Below are positions 7,643-13,604 of a stretch of DNA of 21,045 nt, piece after piece (the first letter of the stretch is position 1; every line of letters begins with the position of its first letter). The position numbers and the translations under genes are program-made. The DNA is taken from IMG/VR virus record IMGVR_UViG_3300018405_000075, positions 1-21,045 of that record. The stretch is one strand, 5' to 3'. Source of the DNA: a virus. Below the pieces are notes generated by a model, which saw nothing but the letters and a program-made list of their open reading frames with translations, was not told where the DNA came from and did no database searches.

Positions 7643-8232
7643 CGAGTCACCTCATTGCTGATGCAAAACGGGCTTACCGCCACAAGCGGATAGACGTTGC
7701 CATCAGGGTCAATGGCCTCTGCATCCCACACACCACGCATGACAGGTAGGCTTTCTGCTGTCTCCGCACCCAGTGACAGAGTGAATGTACTGTTCGCCGG
7801 ATCAACCAGAAACAAGCCGTCAGCACCTGCAGCCGTGGTAAAGCTCAGGACTGGCTCTGCATCGGTAATGCGTAGGCGGAACATGGCGCGAGCCGTCCAG
7901 CCGGTAATATCGCCCGGGGCTGGGTATTGAATGACGCCGCCTGATGACCAGGTGTGCCGCCAGCACTGGCCAACAAGACCGTTTATCTCAATGGTGTCCA
8001 CGTCGATAACAGTGGCGCTATACTCCCCGTTGAGCTCGCTCGGACGCCGGACGCACGATACTGTGAACGGCCAGTCTTCAGGCAGGTTGTGATCTGGCAC
8101 AGTGAGGCGCACGGGCACAAGTGACGGAACACCTGTAATCGCCTTGGATACAAGTCTGCCCTCGGCGTACATCAGCGCAAACTCGAACGTCTTGCCTTTG
8201 GGGATAGTGAGATCGATAACCGGGGCGCCCAT
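7639..8232 (-). CDS. Tail appendage protein, beta-sandwich type
   Basis: A 197-residue protein and the first of the fibre gene chain. The start at 8232 has AGGAGTT upstream. It opens with MGAPVIDLTIPKGKTFEF, typical of phage proteins with a baseplate-upper-protein-like beta-sandwich. The centre has an Ig-like or carbohydrate-binding-like beta region. Residues after about 115 read ITGWTARAMFRLR, then FTLSLGAETAESLPVMRGVWDAEAIDPDGNVYPL, a layout I associate with the BppU N-terminal fold in appendage proteins that anchor receptor-binding proteins. It probably links the tail tube or adaptor to the fibres coded next. The family call is by eye; beta-rich fibre proteins are hard to separate without structure prediction. 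Confidence 0.62.
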   Translation of the reverse strand: MGAPVIDLTIPKGKTFEFALMYAEGRLVSKAITGVPSLVPVRLTVPDHNLPEDWPFTVSCVRRPSELNGEYSATVIDVDTIEINGLVGQCWRHTWSSGGVIQYPAPGDITGWTARAMFRLRITDAEPVLSFTTAAGADGLFLVDPANSTFTLSLGAETAESLPVMRGVWDAEAIDPDGNVYPLVAVSPFCISNEVTR

Positions 8233-8260
8233 GGATAACTCCTACTGGTGTCAGGTGATT

Positions 8261-8287
8261 ACCCACCAGGCCATCCCCGTGGTGGGT
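8261..8287. repeat. 8-bp inverted repeat upstream of the appendage gene
   Basis: ACCCACCA (8261 to 8268) and TGGTGGGT (8280 to 8287) form a perfect 8-bp stem with an 11-base loop. It sits between the 41-residue gene and the appendage gene, 29 bases before the latter's start. There is no T run on either side, so it is not a standard terminator. It could tune transcript stability or block the ribosome site. Confidence 0.45.
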
Positions 8288-8300
8288 CTAGCGTCGGAGC

Positions 8301-8426
8301 TTACGGGGTCTCGACGGCCGCCAAGCGGGCTTCGAGTTCTTCGATGTATTTCAGAAGCGCGTTCAGTTTCTTGGCCTGGTTGGCGCGGGTTTCGGTCTCG
8401 GTGAACTTCTCGGTTGCTTGGGCCAT
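8301..8426 (-). CDS. 41-residue coiled-coil protein, first gene of the late operon
   Basis: A small gene read leftwards from ATG at 8426 to TAA at 8301. GAGGAA lies about 7 bases upstream of the start. The product is almost entirely helical and charged, beginning MAQATEKFTETETRANQAKK and continuing LNALLKYIEELEARLAAVE, with Leu/Ile spacing of a short coiled coil in the second half. No function is known to me. As the first gene after the predicted late promoter it may be a trimerising structural peptide or a small regulator. A longer overlapping frame on the same strand lacks such a ribosome site and has shadow-like composition. Confidence 0.62.
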   Translation of the reverse strand: MAQATEKFTETETRANQAKKLNALLKYIEELEARLAAVETP

Positions 8427-8484
8427 GGGTCGTTCCTCGGTGCTGGGTCAGTTGGCGCGGGACTGCATCGCCCGTGTAGCACGA

Positions 8485-8513
8485 AGAGTAGACGGTTTGC
8501 AAGGGAGGGTCAA
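8485..8513 (-). promoter_or_regulatory. Candidate sigma70-type promoter for the late operon
   Basis: On the minus strand, TTGACC (8508 to 8513) and TACTCT (8485 to 8490) are 17 bases apart. This lies about 60 bases upstream of the first late gene. The -35 box is 5 of 6 to consensus, the -10 box only 3 of 6. An inverted GTAGCAC / GTGCTAC pair (8476 to 8482 and 8522 to 8528) encloses it, which could be an operator. Confidence 0.42.
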
Positions 8514-8838
8514 TAGGGCGGGTGCTACGTCCGTGTAGCCTACCTTTTCGCCGTAGCAGCGGTCGGGCTGTCTGCAGACAGTTACCGACTCCAGCCTGGG
8601 CCGAGACCCACAGTGGTGTGCTGTTTCACAGCCCAGAAAGATTGGAATACACGGTGGTGGGTTCGGATCACCATTACTGCCGCTCGGTGCTTGTTATCGC
8701 CTTTCGGCCAACCTTGAGCACCCGCCCGGACTTACTAGGTCTTTCTCCTGGTACTCAGAACCAGACTCCCATTACACCCTGGTGTGGCGCAGGCATTCTG
8801 CTCGTCGCGTGCCGCATATTTAACCACAGGTCGCATCG

Positions 8839-8938
8839 TGTATTGCTGTGTAGTGTGGTTTACCCGGTCGTCCAGGTTGCGGCCCTTTCGATCATTACGC
8901 GGAGCATACCCGCCCGTCCCAAACTACACAGCAATACA
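8839..8938. repeat. 16-bp perfect inverted repeat, widely spaced
   Basis: TGTATTGCTGTGTAGT at 8839 to 8854 returns as its exact reverse complement at 8923 to 8938, with 68 bases between. Its core GCTGTGTAGTG occurs a third time, in direct orientation, at 9194 to 9204. No gene reads through it. It may be a pair of protein-binding sites or the closing stem of a structured transcript. Confidence 0.7.
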
Positions 8939-8953
8939 TCCCTCCGATAAAAC

Positions 8954-8987
8954 TAGGGGCCAGCCACCGCCAAGCAACTGGCCCCTA
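8954..8987 (-). terminator. 10-bp hairpin, possible terminator for a leftward transcript
   Basis: TAGGGGCCAG (8954 to 8963) pairs perfectly with CTGGCCCCTA (8978 to 8987) over a 14-base loop. On the minus strand the stem is followed by GTTTTATC, a weak T tract; on the plus strand there is none. It would end leftward transcripts arising in the control region before they reach the late promoter. Confidence 0.5.
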
Positions 8988-9337
8988 TCACAACGCTACC
9001 GGAGAGCAGCACGGGTAAAGTTAGTAGGTTGGCTAGGTTATGTCAAGCGGGGGCTATAAAATCTATAACGAGGCGGATATGTGGGAGGTGTATTAGGTAC
9101 TGGGTTTTTGTGGGCTGGGCAAATTTTATGAGCGGCACTGCATTGTGGTTTTGTTTTTAGGGATAGTACAACTAGGACACTGTGAAATTAGGTGCTGTGT
9201 AGTGAGGCGAATGGATAAGAGAGGGTACGCACACAGCCCCTCCCCCCAGCACCCCTCGCGCCTGGAGTCAAGGGACGTTACTCGATGCCAGCTAGCAGCC
9301 CGAGCACGCCGCCAGGATTTAGCAGAGCCTCCCGCGC

Positions 9338-9403
9338 CAGCTAAGCGCTAGCCAGGTGAGCTACGCTAGCCAGCTAAGCGCTAGCCAGGTGAGCTACGCT
9401 AGC
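9338..9403. repeat. 33-base tandem repeat, two exact copies
   Basis: Two identical 33-base units (9338 to 9370, 9371 to 9403) begin CAGCTAAGCGCTAGCC. Each contains the palindromes AGCGCT and GCTAGC and a copy of GAGCTACGCTAGC. A partial copy of CAGC/GCTAGC appears upstream near 9288. They are noncoding and lie about 130 bases left of the first GTATAC site. Confidence 0.85.
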
Positions 9404-9486
9404 CAGCCAGGCACACAACAGCACACCGCCGTATAATTAAGCGCCGCACGTTAAATCTAATTATGTTTAGCGGGTGATGGCCTTGC

Positions 9487-9515
9487 TTGTTTTACGTAGC
9501 GCGCCAGGTTATAGC
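9487..9515 (+). promoter_or_regulatory. Candidate rightward promoter at the left edge of the GTATAC array
   Basis: TTGTTT (9487 to 9492) and TATAGC (9510 to 9515) are 17 bases apart. The first array element, an 18-bp perfect palindrome at 9529 to 9546, would fall just after the transcription start, so a bound protein would block it. An isolated perfect TATAAT at 9432 to 9437 lacks a matching -35. The nearest downstream gene is over 900 bases away. Confidence 0.3.
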
Positions 9516-9528
9516 GCCTAAGTAGTAT

Positions 9529-9690
9529 TCTCGCGTATACGCGAGACAATACCGCCGAGCTATCCGTATACGCGAGACGCTAATTTAGAGCTATTTGTAT
9601 ACGTGGGAGGCTATCCGTATACGCGAGACGCTAATTTAGAGCTATTTGTATACGTGGGAGGCTATCCGTATACGCGAGACGCTAAATCTA
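9529..9690. repeat. Left GTATAC array (six sites, 51-base repeat unit)
   Basis: GTATAC palindromes begin at 9535, 9566, 9597, 9617, 9648 and 9668, with steps of 31, 31, 20, 31 and 20. The last four steps arise from a 51-base tandem unit (9559 to 9609, 9610 to 9660, partial from 9661). Each unit holds one CCGTATACGCGAGA site and one TTTGTATACGTGGGAG site. The first site is the fullest: TCTCGCGTATACGCGAGA is an 18-bp perfect palindrome. Steps match two or three turns of B-DNA, so all sites face the same side. This is expected of cooperative operator or iteron arrays. Confidence 0.93.
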
Positions 9691-9738
9691 AGGCTTAACA
9701 CGTGGCTATATACTGCTAAATTAACGTAGAGCGTGTTA

Positions 9739-9769
9739 ATTCGGCACCATTATGGTGCGTTTTGCTAAA
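9739..9769 (+). repeat. Palindrome GCACCATTATGGTGC followed by TTTT
   Basis: GCACC and GGTGC pair around ATTAT and are followed by GTTTTGC. It could be a weak rightward terminator or a protein-binding palindrome. It sits between the left GTATAC array and the AT-rich core. Confidence 0.35.
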
Positions 9770-9870
9770 AATAGTGATCCAAAGGCTTGTTTTTACCCAA
9801 ATGACCGAATAGGTCACTACGGCTGAAAGGCCCATTCCAGAGCGGTTCCTCTTATTATTTATCCATGGAA

Positions 9871-10051
9871 TAGTGAAAAAAGTGAAAATAGTGAAGGAAA
9901 AATTTATAGGATACGCTGTGAGGGTTATTTGTATTCATGAGATTGTGCGGCGCGCTAAATTAACACCGCAGCATAACAACCAAAAGAATACAAACAGCCC
10001 CTAAAACGCGTTATATCTGAAAAGTCTTGTCTATTTTCACTATGTTCACTA
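9871..10051. repeat. 181-base imperfect dyad with 9-base TAGTGAAAA repeats; candidate origin core
   Basis: Three 9-base direct repeats (TAGTGAAAA, AAGTGAAAA, TAGTGAAGG at 9871, 9880 and 9889) are mirrored by two inverted ones (TTTTCACTA, TGTTCACTA, ending at 10042 and 10051). Bases 9871 to 9888 match the reverse complement of 10034 to 10051 at 16 of 18 positions. A second pair, GGGTTATTTGTATTC (9922 to 9936) and GAATACAAACAGCCC (9986 to 10000), matches at 12 of 15. Both pairs share the same centre, base 9961. The left arm is very AT-rich, as in an origin's unwinding element. More TAGTGA/TCACTA copies lie at 9772, 9814, 10100 and 10121. Confidence 0.7.
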
Positions 10052-10055
10052 ATAC
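10027..10055 (+). promoter_or_regulatory. Possible promoter overlapping the TCACTA repeats
   Basis: TTGTCT (10027 to 10032) and TAATAC (10050 to 10055) are 17 bases apart, with both TCACTA repeats lying between or on the boxes. If real, a protein bound to the repeats would directly block it. The -10 match is weak. Confidence 0.25.
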
Positions 10056-10147
10056 CCCTCTAGCATGGGCCTCCCAGGCTAGGCAACCTTGACTAATGGT
10101 CACTAAAAAGCCCCGCCGCTTCACTATTTGCCAGCATTTCTATGGTG

Positions 10148-10334
10148 TCCGTATACGGATAGCCTTAAATTAAGCCTATTTGTATACGCGAGAACGCCAA
10201 TTTAAGGCTATCCGTATACGCGAGAGCACCACACATAGCCCAATGTATACGCGAGAGCGCTAATTTAAGGCTATCCGTATACGTGGAGCCCACGCCTATT
10301 ATTCTCGTGTATACGTCAGACCTTACCTGTATAC
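10148..10334. repeat. Right GTATAC array (seven sites)
   Basis: GTATAC begins at 10151, 10182, 10214, 10245, 10277, 10309 and 10329, with steps of 31, 32, 31, 32, 32 and 20. Four sites keep the GCGAGA or GTGGAG flank seen in the left array; the first is a TCCGTATACGGA palindrome and the last two are degenerate. The regular steps equal three or two helical turns. The array ends about 35 bases before the candidate early promoter, placing it where a bound protein could control the early genes. Confidence 0.92.
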
Positions 10335-10369
10335 AGTTAGACCGCCCATCGACTAGAGCGTCTGGCGTA

Positions 10370-10398
10370 TTCTTTTGATGGTAATGCTGCGTTATGCT
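10370..10398 (+). promoter_or_regulatory. Candidate early promoter
   Basis: TTCTTT (10370 to 10375) and TATGCT (10393 to 10398) are 17 bases apart, ending 29 bases before the first early ATG. The -35 is poor and the -10 moderate, so an activator bound at the adjacent GTATAC array might be needed. The distance to the start codon fits a short leader. Confidence 0.42.
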
Positions 10399-10427
10399 AC
10401 CCACTCACAACCACGGAGCACTACATT

Positions 10428-11099
10428 ATGAAGCCACGCAAGCCCCGCCCGCTTAACTTGCCCCACCAGATGCAGGCGCGAATAACCGATAGCCAACTGT
10501 TTTTCATTCAGGTTATGGCACCCAACGAGCGCAACGCAGCCGCGCAACTGCGCAAGACGCTAGAGCGCTGCATCAATTTAGCCCTGGATACCGGAGCAGC
10601 CCCGCCCGCGTTATATGAGCACATAGCGCAGCACCGCCCTATAAAATGGAGCGAGCTATATAGCCGCGGACCCATACCAGGTGCAGACCACCTGCCCGAG
10701 CCGCATTATTCCCGCGTGCATGGCCACCCGAGGGCTGCCCAGGTAGCGCCAGGCACCAGCAACCCACGCCCTGACCCGTTCGCAGACTGGGAAGACGACG
10801 AACCCGAGCCACAACACCACGCAGCGCCACAATACACACCACCGGCCCAGGTACAGCCGCAGCCGATCCAACAACCCGCAAGCGGCCCGCAGTACCTGGC
10901 GAACCCATACGCGCACTTACCAAACAGTCAGCGACCGGCCAAATACCAGGCCACCAGGCAGACCCGACACGCGACACCCGAAGAACTAGCAGCCGAAGGC
11001 CGCCGCGCGATGCAGTACGCAGCGCTTGAAGCCCAAGGAAAAGCGCCAGCCTGGGAGCACGCACCCTGGGAGGAAGTCATACCAGACAACCAGGCATAA
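10428..11099 (+). CDS. First early protein, N-terminal helical domain and Pro/Gln-rich tail
   Basis: A 223-residue protein of unknown family. ATG at 10428 follows CGGAG about 10 bases upstream. Residues 16 to 52 (MQARITDSQLFFIQVM, then NAAAQLRKTLERCINLAL) could form a short strand and two helices, a layout shared with ribbon-helix-helix DNA-binding domains, though the match is weak. From about 90 to 175 it is Pro/Gln/His-rich low complexity, probably disordered. A helical end with PEELAAEGRRAMQYAALEAQGK follows. It is the first gene right of the GTATAC array, so it is one candidate for the protein that binds there and controls its own promoter. That role is inference. Confidence 0.7.
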   Translation: MKPRKPRPLNLPHQMQARITDSQLFFIQVMAPNERNAAAQLRKTLERCINLALDTGAAPPALYEHIAQHRPIKWSELYSRGPIPGADHLPEPHYSRVHGHPRAAQVAPGTSNPRPDPFADWEDDEPEPQHHAAPQYTPPAQVQPQPIQQPASGPQYLANPYAHLPNSQRPAKYQATRQTRHATPEELAAEGRRAMQYAALEAQGKAPAWEHAPWEEVIPDNQA

Positions 11100-11166
11100 G
11101 CACGCCCCGCCTTATAAATAAACGATATTGAAATAACAGCGCACGGACGCGCACACCCTCAAAACT

Positions 11167-11176
11167 CTGGTATAGT
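11167..11176 (+). promoter_or_regulatory. Extended -10 promoter before the second early operon
   Basis: CTGGTATAGT contains TATAGT (11171 to 11176) preceded by TG at the extended -10 position. The -35 region at the right distance (CGCGCA) is poor, as is usual for extended -10 promoters. It lies in the 116-base gap after the first early gene and 40 bases before the next ATG. Confidence 0.5.
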
Positions 11177-11200
11177 TACCCCACGATTTACGAAAAACGA

Positions 11201-11215
11201 ACCGGAGACACCGCC
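11201..11215 (+). promoter_or_regulatory. Recurring leader ACCGGAGACACCGCC with ribosome site
   Basis: ACCGGAGACACCGC directly precedes the ATG here, at 12307 (gene at 12322) and at 18248 (gene at 18263). GGAG serves as the Shine-Dalgarno. Identity over 14 bases is more than ribosome binding requires. Confidence 0.75.
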
Positions 11216-11452
11216 ATGACCTACTTCGAACCAGCAGCAGACCAGCCAGACCTGACCACCGTGCGCACCAACGCGCCGAGCTACCGCGAGCGCTTGAACA
11301 AGCTGGCCAACCGCGCCCCGCGCATCACGCTGCACAGCGCCGAGCTTATCCAGGCCGACACACTCGCCATGCGCAAAGCCCGCGCCGCAGTGTACGCCCG
11401 CAACAACCCGAAATCATTCGCCGTCTATAACGGCCACACCCTGGAGGCTTGA
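11216..11452 (+). CDS. Early hypothetical protein, 78 residues
   Basis: Function unknown. The product is basic in the centre (YRERLNKLANRAPRITLHSAELI, about residues 22 to 44) and predicted largely helical (ALTMRKARAAVYARNN region). It has no Cys, no signal peptide and no membrane segment. It is the first gene of the second early transcription unit, behind the extended -10 promoter and the ACCGGAGACACCGCC leader. It is followed after 3 bases by the next gene. Small basic early phage proteins often bind host enzymes or nucleic acid, but nothing here proves that. Confidence 0.72.
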   Translation: MTYFEPAADQPDLTTVRTNAPSYRERLNKLANRAPRITLHSAELIQADTLAMRKARAAVYARNNPKSFAVYNGHTLEA

Positions 11453-11455
11453 ACC

Positions 11456-11704
11456 ATGAACCAGCCCTTACGTTACACACCCGTTACAACCGCCGCACGC
11501 TGGACCCAGGAGCAGCGCGCCGACGCCATGCGCGACAGCATCAAACACCAGCAGGATCTGATACGACTAGCCCGCCAGGCGCTGGCATGCGGCAACGCCA
11601 CCGCCAGCCGCGAGTATATGAACCAGTATCGCAGCGAGCACACAACATATCAGTGGCTAGCCCGCGTCCAACTGAACAACACCACAACCAATACCGGAGC
11701 TTAA
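11456..11704 (+). CDS. Early hypothetical protein, 82 residues
   Basis: Function unknown. ATG at 11456 lies 3 bases after the previous stop, with GGAGG about 9 bases upstream. A frame starting at 11449 covers the same DNA but lacks as good a spacing and has shadow-like Arg/His/Pro composition. The product is helical in the middle (RWTQEQRADAMRDSIKHQQDLIRLARQAL, residues 15 to 43) with a Thr/Asn-rich end. No membrane or catalytic motif is visible. It overlaps nothing and leads into the next gene with a 4-base gap. Confidence 0.7.
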   Translation: MNQPLRYTPVTTAARWTQEQRADAMRDSIKHQQDLIRLARQALACGNATASREYMNQYRSEHTTYQWLARVQLNNTTTNTGA

Positions 11705-11708
11705 AACC

Positions 11709-12272
11709 ATGAATACCACCACTCAAAACCACGAAGACGAGAACAGCGGCCGCAGCCAGGCCCGCGCCCAACTGAACAGCGTATTGGAAATGGTCGCAGC
11801 ACTAGAGTGCGACTTCAACCGCCTTGAAGAACTACGCGACGCCCGCGAAGAACTACGCGAGGACTTTAACGATATACCGGAAAACGATGGGGTAGACTTC
11901 GATAGCTGGGCACGCCACCAACACGCAATGACCAGCGAGGAATGCGACGAACTGGCCGAGCTGGAAGCCGCCGCGGGCGACTGCCGCGACCAAGACGCCG
12001 CGCAGCAGCGCATCTATGCTGACGCCCTATCCGTCGAAGTGCGCAGCGGCTGGCAGTCCCAAGGCGAAACACTAGAGCCCGAAGAATTTAGAATCGTCCT
12101 ATGCACTGGCGGCCCACACTGCCAACTTGTAGGAGAACTGCAAGACGGCGAACCAACCCGCGTATGGATGGAATACAGCGATTGGGGCACCGGCCTAATT
12201 GAGTTTCCAACAAGGGGCAGCGACAACGCCGCGCTTTTGACCTACGCCCAGCAGTTTTATTTTGGCGAATAA
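11709..12272 (+). CDS. Acidic conserved phage/plasmid hypothetical protein
   Basis: A 187-residue, strongly acidic protein. The first half is coiled-coil-like (RAQLNSVLEMVAALECDFNR, then ELRDAREELREDFNDI). The second half, from about residue 105, is an alpha/beta domain with LSVEVRSGWQS, FRIVLCTGGPHCQLVGEL, VWMEYSDWGT and, at the end, YAQQFYFGE. I recognise this C-terminal pattern as one seen in hypothetical proteins of many phages and plasmids, but know no assigned function. The negative charge would suit a DNA mimic or an inhibitor of a host DNA-binding protein; that is only a possibility. The ribosome site is CGGAG, 12 bases upstream of the ATG. Confidence 0.78.
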   Translation: MNTTTQNHEDENSGRSQARAQLNSVLEMVAALECDFNRLEELRDAREELREDFNDIPENDGVDFDSWARHQHAMTSEECDELAELEAAAGDCRDQDAAQQRIYADALSVEVRSGWQSQGETLEPEEFRIVLCTGGPHCQLVGELQDGEPTRVWMEYSDWGTGLIEFPTRGSDNAALLTYAQQFYFGE

Positions 12273-12321
12273 CCACACCGCCGCGCCTAGCGCGGCACAA
12301 CCAAACACCGGAGACACCGCT

Positions 12322-12507
12322 ATGACCAACCGCACCGCGTACACCGTCGCCCTGCAAACCAAAACGCACCAGGACAGCCCCTGGCAGCGCACAACGTGGC
12401 CCGTACTGACCAACAACAAAGACAACGCCCGGACCCAGGCACTAGAAGACGCCCGCAAAGCAGGCTACCACGTCGGCGAGTGCTACACCGTGACCGAAGG
12501 AGCATAA
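12322..12507 (+). CDS. Early hypothetical protein, 61 residues
   Basis: Function unknown. The ATG at 12322 carries the recurring ACCGGAGACACCGCT leader, so it is preferred over an in-frame TTG 20 codons upstream that would overlap the previous gene. The product begins MTNRTAYTVALQTKTHQDS, has the look of a small beta-sheet plus a helix (NARTQALEDARKAGYHVGEC) and ends YTVTEGA. The pattern is that of a compact single-domain protein. It leads into the next gene after 4 bases, where GAAGGAG within its last codons is the next ribosome site. Confidence 0.7.
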   Translation: MTNRTAYTVALQTKTHQDSPWQRTTWPVLTNNKDNARTQALEDARKAGYHVGECYTVTEGA

Positions 12508-12511
12508 CACC

Positions 12512-12775
12512 ATGAAGACAATACAAGTTTTTGAATCAGTAGACGGCGAGATATTCAGAACCCGCAAAGACGCGGAAAAACACGACCTGGATTGCATCGG
12601 TGAAGAGTTCGACGGCCTGATGCTGCTCGCCATCGGCGGCAACGGCAATATAACCCGCCATGATCAATTCAGAATGTGCATGGCCCTGATCGACGACAAG
12701 AACCGCGCAGCAGTAACTAAAGCAGTCAACACCCTGCACGCGTACTTGAACACCACCACCGACGAGGACGAATAA
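12512..12775 (+). CDS. Early hypothetical protein, 87 residues
   Basis: Function unknown. It begins MKTIQVFESVDGEIFRTRKDAEKHDLDCI, a pattern in which a short beta-hairpin reporting a 'query' such as DGEIF is followed by an amphipathic helix (KDAEKHD). I have seen that start in several small phage proteins of unknown role. A Gly-rich turn (IGGNGNI) and a second helix (AAVTKAVNTLHAYLN) follow. It is acidic at the end. AAGGAG sits 9 bases before the ATG, and the gene ends 2 bases before the next ATG. Confidence 0.72.
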   Translation: MKTIQVFESVDGEIFRTRKDAEKHDLDCIGEEFDGLMLLAIGGNGNITRHDQFRMCMALIDDKNRAAVTKAVNTLHAYLNTTTDEDE

Positions 12776-12777
12776 CC

Positions 12778-13275
12778 ATGACCGCCCCAGTATTCAAAAT
12801 CAAAGCCGGATTGTCAGCTTATGCGATGGCGTGCGGATACATCCAGCGCTTTGCGATCACAGACAACAAGCGCGACCTTGTAGTCGATTTATGGCACGAA
12901 GGCGCCTGCTATCACGTCCGAGCACATGACCACAAAGGCCCAGGCCGGATAATGTGGGAGAGCTTCGACACTTTAACCGAAGCCCGCCGCGAATGGCGCA
13001 AATCCGTCACCCTGCACGCTGGCGCGGATCTGCGCACCATCCAGCGCGACAGCAGGTACACCGTCGCCCGTGAATACCACGGCGAGGCCCAGCCCAGCTA
13101 TATAGCCCGCTTTTGTGGCGAGGCATTACCCGCCAGCCAGGACAGCCCCGGCGCTTTCGGATGCAGCACCGCCGCCCAAGCCTGGGGACGATGTTACACG
13201 CACAACGCTGCACGCACTGCCCCGTTCACACCAGGCACCCCAGAACACGCGGCCTTTATTGGCCAGGAGCACTGA
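12778..13275 (+). CDS. Conserved phage hypothetical protein, 165 residues
   Basis: Function unknown. The first 80 residues carry a recognisable pattern of small phage proteins: LSAYAMACGYIQRF, then VVDLWHEGACYHVRAHDHKG and IMWESFDTLTEARREWRK, which suggests an alpha/beta fold with a beta-meander. The second half contains five Cys-poor but Gly/Ala-rich stretches and ends in a basic, Thr/Pro-rich tail. No catalytic motif is clear. It is coupled to its upstream neighbour (2-base gap) with GAGGA as ribosome site and is followed by a 3-base gap to the first copy of a duplicated gene. Confidence 0.75.
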   Translation: MTAPVFKIKAGLSAYAMACGYIQRFAITDNKRDLVVDLWHEGACYHVRAHDHKGPGRIMWESFDTLTEARREWRKSVTLHAGADLRTIQRDSRYTVAREYHGEAQPSYIARFCGEALPASQDSPGAFGCSTAAQAWGRCYTHNAARTAPFTPGTPEHAAFIGQEH

Positions 13276-13278
13276 ACC

Positions 13279-13599
13279 ATGATCGACACCGGACAGCACG
13301 CAGCGCGCCAGACCGTAATCAGCGCGCCAGACCCAGGCATACACGAGCGGCACCGCGCCCGCGTGCGCGCCATGATCGACGCAGAACCCACCTATGAAGG
13401 TTATCGCGCCCATAACGGCCACATATTCACCCAGGCCGAAGCAGACGCATACAACCGAGCATGCACGGACACCGCCCATGCCGAACGCGAAGCGCACAGA
13501 GCCCCCCAGGTTGAGCAGCGCAGCGAGCTAGCCCGCCATGCACTGGAGCACGCCCGCGACCAGCAACACCGCCTTTTTAAAACTATTATTGGAGACTGA
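13279..13599 (+). CDS. Early hypothetical protein, duplicated gene copy A (106 residues)
   Basis: Function unknown. The C-terminal 60 residues (YRAHNGHIFTQAEADAYNRAC, then ELARHALEHARDQQHRLFKTII) are clearly related to the gene at 14304. The unit looks like a short strand or turn with a helix-turn-helix of two long helices, which suggests a small helical bundle. The N-terminal 40 residues are unique to this copy and basic (ERHRARVRAM). The ribosome site is AGGAG, 10 bases upstream of the ATG. Its end leads into a 17-base segment, GGAGACTGACCACCATG, that recurs before the gene at 13868. Confidence 0.75.
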   Translation: MIDTGQHAARQTVISAPDPGIHERHRARVRAMIDAEPTYEGYRAHNGHIFTQAEADAYNRACTDTAHAEREAHRAPQVEQRSELARHALEHARDQQHRLFKTIIGD

Positions 13600-13604
13600 C
13601 CACC

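Larger units (their letters stand above)
8427..10427. other. 2-kb divergent control region without convincing genes
   Basis: This gap separates the leftward late genes from the rightward early genes. No open frame here has both a ribosome site and protein-like composition. What I can see, left to right: a candidate late promoter with flanking repeats (8476 to 8539), a 16-base inverted repeat, a 10-bp hairpin, a 33-base tandem repeat, candidate rightward promoters, a left GTATAC array, an AT-rich core with TAGTGA repeats and a large imperfect dyad, and a right GTATAC array. In 8540 to 8838 and 8990 to 9337 I see nothing beyond short G/C-rich or T-rich runs. The whole stretch is probably the switch between early and late transcription and may hold the replication origin. 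Confidence 0.7.

Noticed and set aside
8251-8502. 83-codon minus-strand frame
   Set aside because: Poor composition and start; the 41-residue frame in the same DNA has a better ribosome site and helical pattern.
8661-8668. T-loop-like TTCGGATC suggesting a tRNA
   Set aside because: No acceptor stem, anticodon arm or D-arm could be folded around it.
8522-8950. 142-codon plus-strand frame in the control region
   Set aside because: No ribosome site, shadow-like composition rich in Ser, Arg and Pro, and it runs through the 16-bp inverted repeat.
9529-10334. CRISPR array
   Set aside because: Repeats are short palindromes in a phased pattern; the interval sequences recur and are not unique spacers, and no cas genes are seen.
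10165-10404. 79-codon minus-strand frame with repeated YTDSLKLA segments
   Set aside because: The protein repeats come from the GTATAC array; there is no ribosome site and no gene character.
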